From NCBI GenBank assembly GCA_015179045.1, contig WHUZ01000039.1, forward strand, positions 434,001 to 498,000: a stretch of DNA of 64,000 nucleotides. Direction: 5' to 3'. The translations under genes and the position numbers were made by a program. This document shows, in pieces, positions 22,945 to 33,243 of the stretch; within the stretch, counting starts at the first letter, position 1, and every line of letters starts with the position of its first letter. Under the pieces are notes generated by a model. That model searched no databases and had not been told where the DNA came from. It saw only the letters and a list, made by a program, of their open reading frames with translations. The stretch comes from Kalaharituber pfeilii. Its lineage: Eukaryota > Ascomycota > Pezizomycetes > Pezizales > Pezizaceae.

Positions 22945-23885
22945 CATCGCTTCCACGCTATGGTTGGGGACATCTGTAACCGGAGTGAATTTCGCATCAA
23001 CTTCAACACTCAAATCATAACCAAAATTAATAGTTAAATTTAGTTTTGCATCAAAAAATGATAAATTAGTGAATGAAAAATAATATTTTGAAGCGATATC
23101 TATTTATTTAATTTTTTGTCATCGTGATTTGAAAATCAAAGATAAGAAGTTTTATATGGGAATGGGTAAAAATGTCCACCTTTAGTAACTGCTAAATATG
23201 GTATAGTACATAGTAAACTAACCAAAAAAGGAAATAGCTAACCAAAAATAGAATAGAATATATACATTTCCTATGCATATCCCTTTTACCACTTCGTTTT
23301 ATCTGGTACCTGTCTATGACCTTTATATATATGTGAATGAAACTCTTTAGTACCATAAGTTAACCCTTCATTATATGCATCAATAGTACACAAACAATGA
23401 TAATAAAAACGATTAATAGATGCGGAAGAAACAGAATGTAATGCTAAAGGAAGAGTATCTTGTAAACCGTCAAATGAATAAGAACAGCAACAGGGTGGGT
23501 GAACAGGTTATAGGACCGATTTAAGCGACCGATTGAGCGACTGATTGAGCGACCGATTGAGCGACGGATTGAGCGACGGATTGAGCGACGGATTGAGCGA
23601 CGGATTGAGCGACTGATTGAGCGACCGATATGTACGACTGATATTTGCGACCGATGCAACAGGTATATGAGGAGCAGTATGCAGTGGAGGTCCAACTGGT
23701 ATAGGTGGGAGTAGCAGGGCGGTGGGGTGAGCAAGTGAAAGAAAACCAAATCGATGCGACAGTTTGAAAGGGGGTAGAACAGTGTATGTAATTACTACAT
23801 AACTAGTGCTTAGTCATCAAGCCAAATGTCCGCCCCACTCCGTGTACAGATGTCCCCAACCATATCTAATGCTTCAATGTGTCTG
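22945..23885. mobile_element. AT-rich element with about 45-bp inverted ends
   Basis: The left end near 22960 (ctatggttggggacatctgt) is repeated inverted near 23850-23870 (acagatgtccccaaccatat). The arms are imperfect over about 45 bp and no target duplication was fixed. The interior is AT-rich and contains the 12-bp minisatellite at 23515-23645. There is no transposase. Confidence 0.5.
23515..23645. repeat. 12-bp minisatellite (gacggattgagc), about 10 units
   Basis: Repeats of gacYgattgagc with small changes run from 23515 to about 23635. Because the unit is a multiple of three, the minus strand reads RSIR/RSIS/RSIG repeatedly, but no gene signal surrounds it. Confidence 0.85.
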
Positions 23886-25139
23886 TTCCGCAAATTTCGT
23901 GTTTTCCCTAAATTCTCTGTAAGTAGTTTCGGTTTTCGTTACCCTACCCTGCTGCTTATGATATTTTAGAAAAGACAAGTTCGAGCGTTACTTAGCCCGA
24001 GGTTAAGGGATCTTGCTCTGTCGTAGCAACCACTTGAACTGTTTGAGTTGGCTTTGCTCTTCGCATATCCGTTTCTCAATGTAACTACTCTACCCCACAT
24101 GTGTCAACATTTGTCGCTTAGCATCCTTGTATGGATTTTCGCATGCCACGTGCGCCTTAAGCACATACTGTATCTCAGAACATGCCACACCCTGCTTCAA
24201 TCGGAAATACAATAAGGATTCCGCGGATGTCTACGGGAGCTTGAGGGGCCGTTCTGGTTACGAGACTAGGGCCGTTGTAAGTATCTGACATCTTGTTGCA
24301 CTCTGGAAATCATGCTATACCGCCTAGTTTAAAACTACTTTTCCTCCTGCCATGACGAAAAAGCTAGCTGTAACACACTGAAATATCACAGACTGGGGTG
24401 TCTGTCTCCATCAAAATCTTCTATACAAATTCCTGTAGAGTGAAGGATGAGCTTTCATTTTATTAGTGGTTTATCCATTTTGTGCGTCAAGTACCGGGCT
24501 AATTATGCAGCTCGATAACGCCGTACTTAAGAGAGTCCTCTCCTCATTGGTTGGATGCGCACCCAGCTGTCATGTGTTGCTGGTGCTAATTTTATAGTGG
24601 AACCTTGCTATGGTATACCGGAGAGAAATCGGCGTTTTTGCGATCTGGTCTGTCATGTACATTTGCTGCGTATCTTGATATTCTGATCAAGCCATCTATT
24701 TTGCCCCGTATAAACAACCTCCAGTTATGAGAAGTTACGGGGTCACCATGACCGTAGGGGACGAATATGTGAGATATGCAGCGTCACGACGATAGTTCTC
24801 AACCACCCAAACCCAATAGCCAGTACTGCCGGCTATATAGAAAGTATGTGTTCCTATGTTTGTCTTCCTACTTTGTAGCTCTGGAGAGTCTACACATTTT
24901 TTTCCACCGCATAACAGCCCAGTAGTAGTATTTCCCTGCGTAAGCGAAAATGTACCCTGCGATATGACAGCGCCTCTACATATTAGCCTAGTCCTTTGTG
25001 CGAGTTTGAGACAGTGTGCAGCTTATATTATGGAGCACTGCGCGACGGCGATGTATTTGCCGCTGCCCAATATCGCATGCACGAGTCGCTACATATCTGG
25101 TATATGCATCATTCGCCGCTCCACCTGCAGACCACTTAC
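23886..25139. other. No gene seen
   Basis: Intergenic sequence with one ggttacgagacta motif (24255) and a single pogo-like end (ccttgctatggtataccgg, 24605). No coding region recognised. Confidence 0.4.
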
Positions 25140-25480
25140 GGCCGCGGTGACGCCATTGAATTTGCAACACTTCCTCAGCATAGGCAATACAGGATATATA
25201 AGACCCTAGGTGGGATCATTGACACCTTGTGACGTAGAGGGTGGCTAGCTTAGAATTTGATATATAGAGTATAAAAGGTCACCATCCTTGCGGAGTCTGT
25301 ATGCGGGGCTAGGTACGTGACCACACACACAAAAAAAAATGGCCACCACTCATATGGTGAACATTGGCCTAGTGATTATGCGGAAGATGATTCACTGTAT
25401 TCTGCCATGCTCTGGCTTCAATTTGAGCCCACGTGAGAGCTATTTGCACCTAGTCTACAGGAACTCTTCGTTGTGACTTC
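25140..25480. repeat. Dispersed repeat, copy 1 (pairs with 61420-61700)
   Basis: Two blocks correspond to the second copy: cagcataggcaatacaggatatata (compare 61460), and the stretch around actcatatgg... ccatgctctggcttcaatttgag (compare 61570-61660). The copies are diverged; the type of element is unknown. Confidence 0.5.
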
Positions 25481-25919
25481 CGGCAGGTCCGCAATATCTC
25501 GGTTGCGCGCAATATCCTGGTAGACTACGTTAGGGGATGAAGGAGTCCTGTTGTGAGCGCGGGGAGCAATCCTGCGTGTAGTAAAGCAATATCCTGACTT
25601 GATCGGTGTGGGCTACTGCTGGAAGGTATACAGGAACAAATCAAAAATGAGAGTCAGAGTGGAGAGCAAAAGAGCGACGGCGAAGCTGTATATGTATACA
25701 GAAATGCAAGAACCGTAACAACTTGTGTAATTTAACTAAAGAAACTCGAAGAACCACATCACGTGCAGAGCAAGTGAACTAAAGGACGAAAATTTTTGAA
25801 AATATCATTACAAGACATGCAGGCAAAGAACAGGGGACCCCACTTTCATGTGTATGCTGCGACAGCCCCTTCAGCAGTCGCTCCTCTTACTGTAATATAA
25901 AAAAAGTGTAATCGTAAAT

Positions 25920-26900
25920 AAATAAACGAGTTGCCCCGGTTCCCAACTCCGATTTTATTATCTCTAGAATTTCTAACTCTCGAGAGAGCGTCGCTGGAAC
26001 CAGAGCATTACAGTCCATCTTAATGAATAAGATGCCCGACAGCCCTCTTCCCCAGCTCCAATTCGAATTGGGGCCATCAATTCTATACCTCTCCATGGCG
26101 CTTGTTGTTACCTCCATCGCGGGAGACAACAGCAGTCCACTTCGACCAAGGCAGAGGTCAGTTCGAAGCTTAGACAGCTCCACCTCCTCTTGAACCCATC
26201 GCACCTGCCACGCACCCTCCGTCGCCTCAACCGTACCCCGCCTCCTGCAGCCGCAGCGGCACCTCCCATCTCCCATGCCAGCATCCCTCAATTGTACTCT
26301 GCCTATCCCAGCGCGTCTCAATCGCATGCTCCCTCTCCATCACTCGCAATTGCACCCCTCACGCTTCAACCGCCTTCGCACCCCCCCTTCAGCGAGACCC
26401 TAGGCGGCAGCTCCAACAACTCCTCAGCGGTCCCTTCAGTAGCACTTCTGAAAGCCCCTCCAACGGCTCCTTCAGCGGCATTTCCATCCCCTCCTCATCC
26501 GAGCGCCTCTCGCTCGTACCCCAAGCAGCCGCCGAATAGCCCCTCCCGCAGCTCCTCCCCCGACAATTTCTTGAACAGCCCCCTCCGACCGCCGCTCAGT
26601 CCCTCCTCAAAGCCAAGAGTCCCTCCCATCGCCTCTCCCTCCGACTTGCCAACAACTTCTCTGGCGCCCTGCGGATAGCCTCCTCCGGCGCCTCGCCGAC
26701 AGCTTTTCCTGCCACTTCACTCTCTGTCGCATCTCCGCCTCTCCTGTCGCACTACATACTCCGTCTCTCTCACCACTCTTCCGCCCCAACCTACGCTGCT
26801 CCAAAGGTTCTCTGAGAGCCTCTCGCATCTCTGACTCTCGCACCACTAATGACTGCAGCCTCCAATTCTCAGTTTTATCGATTTACTTACTACCAAGTCC
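25920..26900. repeat. Dispersed pyrimidine-rich repeat, copy E
   Basis: It opens with gttgccccggttccc and ggaaccagagcattacag (compare 45750-45800), has a C/T-rich body and ends near tatcgatttacttactaccaag (compare 48990). No gene recognised. Confidence 0.6.
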
Positions 26901-26989
26901 GATGGCCTGTAACTCTTGCTAAACCGTCGGAAAACTTGGGCCTTCTGGACTACTTTGGTACATTATTTACTTCATTCTGAGTAGATGTA

Positions 26990-27420
26990 ACCTAAAGACA
27001 TCAATAGAGCGGCCTTGGCGCTGCCTGGCGAAAAATGGATTGTGCTCTTTTGATCAGAGTACATCCTGCAGACTCGGAAAAAGGATCGAGGACCTGGAAG
27101 TTCAAAATAGGGAACGCGGATGAACCACATTGCCGGTGGTGCGGCAAGGAAGAGGAAACGACAGATTACATCTGGGAAAGGTGCGAAGTGTGGAAGAGTG
27201 GGTGGCTAGGGGGGCTGGAGATGATAAATAAGCTTCCGGTAGGGAAGCAGGTCGAGCCGGTCCCATTTGTGGAATTGATGAGATGGATAGCAATGATGAT
27301 GTATGATAAATATTTTGTTGGAGGCAATCAGTTGATCTCTTGTTATGTATTTTATTATCTTCTTTGTAACTAAACTTGTGATCGTCCCTAGGGTATACGG
27401 GTAATGATATATATATGTAT
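26990..27420 (+). mobile_element. 5'-truncated LINE fragment with zinc-knuckle coding end
   Basis: A plus-strand frame (27035-27373) encodes the C-terminal zinc-knuckle region of a LINE ORF2: KFKIGNADEPHCRWCGKEEE... ERCEVWKSGW. It is followed by a 3' end resembling this window's LINE family (ccctagggtatacgggtaatgat). It lies 375 bp beyond the 3' end of NLR2 on the opposite strand. Only the ORF2 tail is left. Confidence 0.7.
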
Positions 27421-27794
27421 TTAAAAGAAACACCCGCAAGATCATATCACAATATCAACATGTGTAGATTCTGTACCCTCATTTGCGTACTTGGATAAGA
27501 AACCGAATGTGTCACACTAGAATACTACTAATGAACACATACACAAACAGCTAAACCTTCTGCAGCTGACTTCAAACCCATCAACGATTCATTCATACAC
27601 ATGAACACAAATCCAAAATTAAAAAGGAAATCCACCTCGCTCGAAGTACATAGATATAAAAACCCGGCAAAAACATGCAAACGCTCACAACTTCCTTTCC
27701 AATAGAAATGAAACGGAGAGTAGAAAGAACGATCTTAGAGATTAACTCGAAAAGCAATACAGAAATAGATTTAAGGCATACAAACGACCGCCGG
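27421..27794. other. 3' flank shared by the NLR paralogs
   Basis: No gene. The part next to the NLR2 stop (about 27655-27794: cacaacttcctttccaata, gaaatgaaacgg) aligns with the 3' flanks of NLR3 (38640-38764) and NLR4 (about 53815-53935). This supports duplication of whole genes with flanks. Confidence 0.6.
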
Positions 27795-30700
27795 CTACTC
27801 CTTGTTATGATTTTCAAGCTTTGAACGTAACATCGCCACAATTTCGTCGTGTCCACGCTCCATGGCGTAGTCCAAGGCAGTCTTGGAATCAGCATTGGTC
27901 TTCGTAATGTCAATTTTGTCGTGTGAAAGAAGCAGCTCTACTACCTTGGCATGGCCCCTGAGGGCGGCCATGTGCAACGGCACGTCACCGTTTGTATCGC
28001 CGCAGTTGATATCAATGTTGTTAGCTGCTAGGAGGAGCTTGACCACCTTATCGTGTCCTGCTTTAGCTGCATTATGCAGTGGTGTCGCACCTTGGTTGTT
28101 CGCCGTATTGATGTCGACCCTGCCATCCTGTAGCAGTAATGCAACCACCTTGTCGTGCCCTTGATCTGTTGCAGTATTCAGTGGTGTCCATCCATTTCCG
28201 CTAACCGTATGGATATGGACCTTGCTGTTTGCCAGCAGGAGCTTCACCACGTTGTCGTGCCCTTTGTCAGCTGCAGTATTCAGTGGTGACCAGCCGTTCT
28301 TGTTCGCCAAATTGACATCAACCCTATCGTCTGCCAGCAGTAGCTTCACTACCTCTTCATGCCCTTCGTACGCTGCAGAATTTAGTGGTGCCCAGCCATT
28401 CTCGGTAGCCAAATTGACATCAACCCTATCGTCTGCCAGCAGTAGCTTCACCACCTTATCGTGCCCTTTGTTAGCTGCAGAATTCAGTGGTGTCCGGCTG
28501 TTCTTAGCCGCCAAATTGACATCAACCCTATCGTCTGCCAGCAGTAGCTTCACCACCTTATCGTGCCCTTTGTCAGCTGCAGAATTCAGTGGTGTCCAGC
28601 TGTTATTGCTCGCCAAATTGACATCAACCCTATCGTCTGCTAGCAGTAGCTCCACTACCTTGTCGTGCCCTTTGCCAGCTGCAGATTTCAGTGGTGTCCA
28701 GCTGTCATCATTCGCCAAATTGACATCAACCCTATCATCTGCCAGCAGTAGCTTCACCACCTTATCGTGCCCTTTGTCAGCTGCAGAATTCAGTGGTGTC
28801 CAGCTGTTATTGCTCGCCAAATTGACATCAACCCTATCGTCTGCTAGCAGTAGCTCCACTACCTTGTCGTTCCCTTTGCCAGCTGCAGATTTCAGTGGTG
28901 TCCAGCTGTCATCATTCGCCAAATTGACATCAACCCTATCGTCTGCCAGCAGTAGCTTCACTACCTCATCGTGCCCTGCATTCGCTGCAGAATTCAGTGG
29001 TGTCCAGCTGTTATTGTTCGCCAAATTGACATCAACCCTATCGTTTGCCAGCAGTAGCTTCACTACCTCTTCATGCCCTTCGTCTGCTGCAGAATTTAGT
29101 GGTGCCCAGCCATTCTCGGTAGCCAAATTGACATCAACCCTATCGTCTGCCAGCAGTAGCTTTACCACCTTATCGTGTCCTTTGTCAGCTGCAGAATACA
29201 GTGGTGTCCAGCCCTCATTGCTCGCCAAATTGACATCAACCCTATCGTCTGCCAGCAGTAGCTTCACCACCTCATCGTGCCCTTCGTCCGCTGCAGACTT
29301 CAGTGGTGCCCAGCCATCCTTAGTAGCCAAATTGACATCAACCCTATCGTCTGCCAGCAGTAGCTTCACTACCTCTTCATGCCCTTCGTCCGCTGCAGAA
29401 TTTAGTGGTGCCCAGCCATCCTTAGTAGCCAAATTGACATCAACCCTATTGTCTGCCAGCAGTAGCTTCACCACCTTATCGTGCCCTTCGTTAGCTGCAG
29501 AATTCAGTGGTGTCCAGCTGTTATTGTTCGCCAAATTGATATCAACCCTATCATCTGCTAGCAGTAGCTTCACCACCTTATCGTGCCCTTTGTCAGCTGC
29601 AGAATTCAGTGGTGTCCAGCTGTTCTTAGTCGCCAAATTGACATCAACCCTATCGTCTGCCAGCAGTAGCTTCACCACCTTATCGTGCCCTTTGCCAGCT
29701 GCAGAATTCAGTGGTGTCCAGCTGTTCTTAGTCGCCAAATTGACATCAACCCTATCGTCTGCCAGCAGTAGCTCCACCACCTTATCGTGCCCTTCATCTG
29801 CTGCAGTATTTAATGGTGTCCAGCCGTCTTCATCAGCCATATTCACATCAACCCTGTTCGTTGCTAGCAGAGCCTCAACGACCTTGCTATGTCCCTCTTG
29901 AGCTGCTGCCCATAGTGGTGTCCAGCCATCTTTATCAACCATATTAACATTGACCTTGTCATTCATAAGCAGCAGCTCAACCACTTTGTTATGCCCTTTA
30001 TTAGCAGCAGCATGCAGGGGTGTCCAGCCATCTTTATTTGTGCAATTGATATCAACCCTCTCATATGTAGCTACCATGTCTACCACCTCTGCATGCCCAT
30101 TATGTGCTGCTGCCCACAATGGAGTTATATTTTTCATGCATGATCCAACGGTCTTATCAACTAGATTTATGTCAATTTCTGCAGCCCTAACCCAGAATCT
30201 TTTAAAGAGGGGTATATTTCCATTCCATGCTGCCGCAGTTAAACATATTCTAAGAAATGCTTCTGGTAGAGAGAAAATGAAGTTTGGATCCCGTAGAATG
30301 TATTCTTCAACTAACTCTCTCAAATCAAAAACCACAGCTGCTACATAGAATGATCCACTCCCAGAAGCTGCATGAATATCGCGTTTCAAGGAAAAGTCTA
30401 ACACTGATGGATAGTTCTTGAAATTCCAGAATGTATTAAAAATAGGGTAATAGCATAGGGTATCTGAACTTTTTTCCTGATCGAAGTATTGGTATAGCTT
30501 ATTTATGATGTGATTCTTCACGGCTTTAGAGGCATGGACTCCCCAATAGCAAAAAGAGTACCAGAGAAAAGGGAAATGATACCTCAATTCCTCGCCATCC
30601 CATTGAGCATCCTGGTATGCTTGATCTCGGTCTGTTGTTAGGTATGCTAGACATACAAGTGTAATAGTGGAATGTGCTTCAGAAATCAGTTCAATAGGTG

Positions 30701-33243
30701 AACTTAAGTTATAAGTACTTGGAAGTAATAGGTCTGAATTTTTGTGAAAGAACTCTCTGGCACTGTCATGAATAAAGCGGATAATCTTATTTCTAAAGTT
30801 AGTGTCAGTCAATGTCTGCCTCTATTTCGATTATCTAACAATCAATTAATACTCACGCCTTATTCTGTACAGCATCTTTGTGCTCTTCCTCGATTAGTAA
30901 ACCTCCACAGTTTGAAAGCAAGTCTACTTTATCCATTCTGTCATCACTATCAAAGCCAGAATTCTTATGCGTAGCAAGTGCATCCAAGAGTGCATCAGGT
31001 TCCAACCAGCCAAAAGTAAATGTGACTAGCATAAGGGCTTTCTGGATTGTTGCCCAGCATACTGTATGGTGCTCTTTGACTCGTGTGATTGCATTGTAAT
31101 ATGTATGTTCTAGACCTTTAGGGAGATTGCCCAGGGCCTCCTTAAGTTGTCTGCGGGTAAGTATGTTGGCAACAGACGCAAGATGAAGCTCGGCAATTAA
31201 GAACCTTCACAATGTTAGTTCAAGTACTAGGAATACAATAAGAATCCGGGAATACTTACATCCCACCTGCCTTCTGTACAATTTTTTGCACAACCTCTTC
31301 CCCAAGATTAGTATCAGTACTGACAAGGCGGTAAAGTTTTTCACCCGTCTTTGAAAATTCTTCAATTTTTGCATTGAGGTACAACGTAATATCACTGTTC
31401 TTGGCTCTTATCTCCAGGCTTGAGAAACCCTTTTCTATAAAAAATTCCTTACATTCCTGATCAGGCCGAGCTGTTGTAAGAAGCTGTATATTTTTGCAAG
31501 AGTTGATGAGATCAAGCAAGTGACTGCGTATTAGTTCACGCTGATATGGGCATTCATCTAATGCATCAACTATAAGGAAAATCTTCTTAAGTCCTGAAGC
31601 ACATTTCTTAATCCGTTCCATAACCTCTGTAAGAGGCAGATTGCGTTTCTCTTTTTCCCAATATTTAGCATAAAGCTCGCTGAGATCAGGTGTAATGTAG
31701 CAACACCTTTCCAGTTGGTGTAGAATACTTCCAAGGAGGTTCGGTATAGTCTGAGCCTGTTTGTTGCCATAGTTGCAATACAAGAAAGCAATTGCAACTG
31801 AGTGATTGCCAGACTGTTTGGCCCGATAAATATCGCTCAAATGCTGAATCACAAGAGACCTATAGAAAGGTTTTAATTAATATGTAGTACGAAAAAAACC
31901 CTGATAGAAGAGATAAGATAACCGTACGTAAGCGTAGTTTTTCCAGCGCCAGCTATATGTCTAGTCAGCTGACTCTAGTCACTTCACCACCTCTAGGAAT
32001 AGGGGACAAACGCATTCCATAACAAAACAATGCTCTGACCTCCCCTTGTAGCCACTTGGTGAATTTTTCATCCTCCAGAAGCCACTTCCCAGTACCAGGC
32101 TCAAGTTTTGCATAGATATTATCTTGTACGCTCCAAAACGTTAAGGGAGATAGCCATTCATATGCTTTTTGTCTGGTTTTATCTGTCCCGTAAAAAAGTG
32201 TTTAGCTACTTGAGTACCAATAAGCTCATTCGGTCCTGCGGAGTGTTATTATACCTTCAAGATTGCTGTGTATTCTATCTGCAACAGTTCTGGATTTCAC
32301 CACAATATTGATGTTAGTAAGTCCTGAGCCCTGATCTAAACCTCCAGACTAGATGCAATACATACCTTACGAGTCCCATATTGTTATCTATGTCTGTCAC
32401 TTTACCGAGTGTGTTTGACGAAATCTCTCTAGCAGAAGTATCAAAATGGTTAGCATGATTATTCATCATTCGATCATCAACATATTTTGTGATAGATTAC
32501 ATATGCTCAAGTTGTAGCATTTTGTGCAGCACACTGGTGATTGTTTCAAGTGATTGTAAAAGTTCCTTGAATTCATCCTCTTGAAAGGGCCACGCCCATC
32601 GATGCACCAATGTATTGAGGGTAGAAGGTTTCTCCGCCGCGGAAGAGGGTGTTTGCATAGAAGGAGCCTGGAAGTTCCCCAATCCAGTTCCTGGTTGCAG
32701 CGGATTGAAAGCAGTCGTAGGACTTAGGTAAACATTATTACCGCCGGGTTTGCGTACTAGCGGTGGAAATGGGATCCATTGTTTGATCAGGTCTCTCTTC
32801 CTTCGTTTCTTCATTCCAACAGGATCACAAGATACTCCGCCTGAGGTTGTATTTCCGATAAGGTCACTAGTAGTTGAGCTTGCAAGAGATATAACGGAGC
32901 TTGAATTGGAGATGGTGATATGAGCTTGACTGTCAATGCCCATTGAATCTTGACCCTCAACAGTAATCACAGGCTGCTCCATGAGCTTCTGTAGCTTTGG
33001 CTCTTGAAGGATCACATTTATTTTTTGGAGGATATTGTGCTGCAGCTGAAGGCTATGCTCCGCTTCATCTGAAACTTGGTTGTGTTGCATTCTGTCCGCC
33101 ACCTTCTGTGTATATTCTATGTATAAGTCAAATTGCTGGATAAGTTGTTGGCAGGAATCCGGAGCATCCTGGACGTTCTTGAGATATTTAATGAATTGGA
33201 TGGCTAAAGGCACAATGCCTAGTGCAATTCCAGCGGCATCCAT
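27795..33243 (-). CDS. NLR2: intact NACHT-ankyrin receptor, 8 exons, 1660 aa
   Basis: Spliced model (minus): 33243-32501, 32428-32366, 32289-32255, 32182-32012, 31952-31928, 31859-31260, 31204-30857, 30792-27795. Every junction is GT-AG, phases match and the total is 4983 nt. Residues 1-280: helical HeLo-like/PigL_N-type domain and linker. Residues 281-337 (SPLTFW... LFCYGM) lead into the P-loop GMPGAGKTTL (K342), split over three exons. Walker B FLIVDALDE is at about 441-448, then a helical/winged-helix part with LPKGLEHTY. An ankyrin domain of 23 repeats runs from about 884 to the end. As known for fungal STAND proteins, the ankyrin part would bind a ligand, NACHT would oligomerise with nucleotide and the N-terminus would signal, typically in non-self recognition or cell death. 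No promoter or expression evidence is visible. It is the only unbroken NLR of the four. Confidence 0.88.
28292..29822 (-). repeat. Homogenised 102-bp ankyrin-coding repeats (15 units)
   Basis: Repeats 4-18 of NLR2 are nearly identical at the DNA level, each 34 codons (VDVNLA... WTPLNSAA... GHDKVVKLLLADDR). Differences concentrate at the repeat tip (four residues before W: TKNS, NNNS, TKDG, SNEG, TENG, NDDS, SNNS) and at positions 5, 9-10 and 13-14 of the unit. Units 12-13 and 14-15 form a 204-bp duplication with one residue changed (GND/GHD). The flanking repeats (1-3 and 19-23) are much more divergent. Confidence 0.92.
31928..31952 (-). other. 25-nt microexon encoding the NLR2 P-loop
   Basis: The exon supplies the last two bases of a Pro codon, then GAGKTTL, then two bases of a Thr codon. 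It is bounded by ATATAG and GTACGG. Joined to GGAATG-C upstream and G-TCTCTT downstream it restores GMPGAGKTTLTSL. NLR3 (42637-42613) and NLR4 (57447-57423) have the same 25-nt exon with the same phases and GT/AG borders. Confidence 0.85.

Noticed and set aside
28292..29822. Regularly spaced repeats resembling a CRISPR-like or satellite array
   Set aside because: The period is exactly 34 codons, the units have no distinct spacers and they lie in frame inside the ankyrin domain of NLR2.
28222..29901. A 559-codon plus-strand open frame (Ser/Thr-rich, repeated ASSSFTTLSC-type units)
   Set aside because: It is the antisense shadow of the NLR2 ankyrin array. The open frame results from the 102-bp units being a multiple of three with biased codons. 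Similar shadows occur opposite NLR3 and NLR4.
30793..30812. Start of the ankyrin exon at an upstream Met (MTDTNF)
   Set aside because: These codons are the 3' end of the intron (ACTAACTTTAG acceptor). The exon proper begins at 30792, and joining it to the upstream GC overhang keeps the frame.
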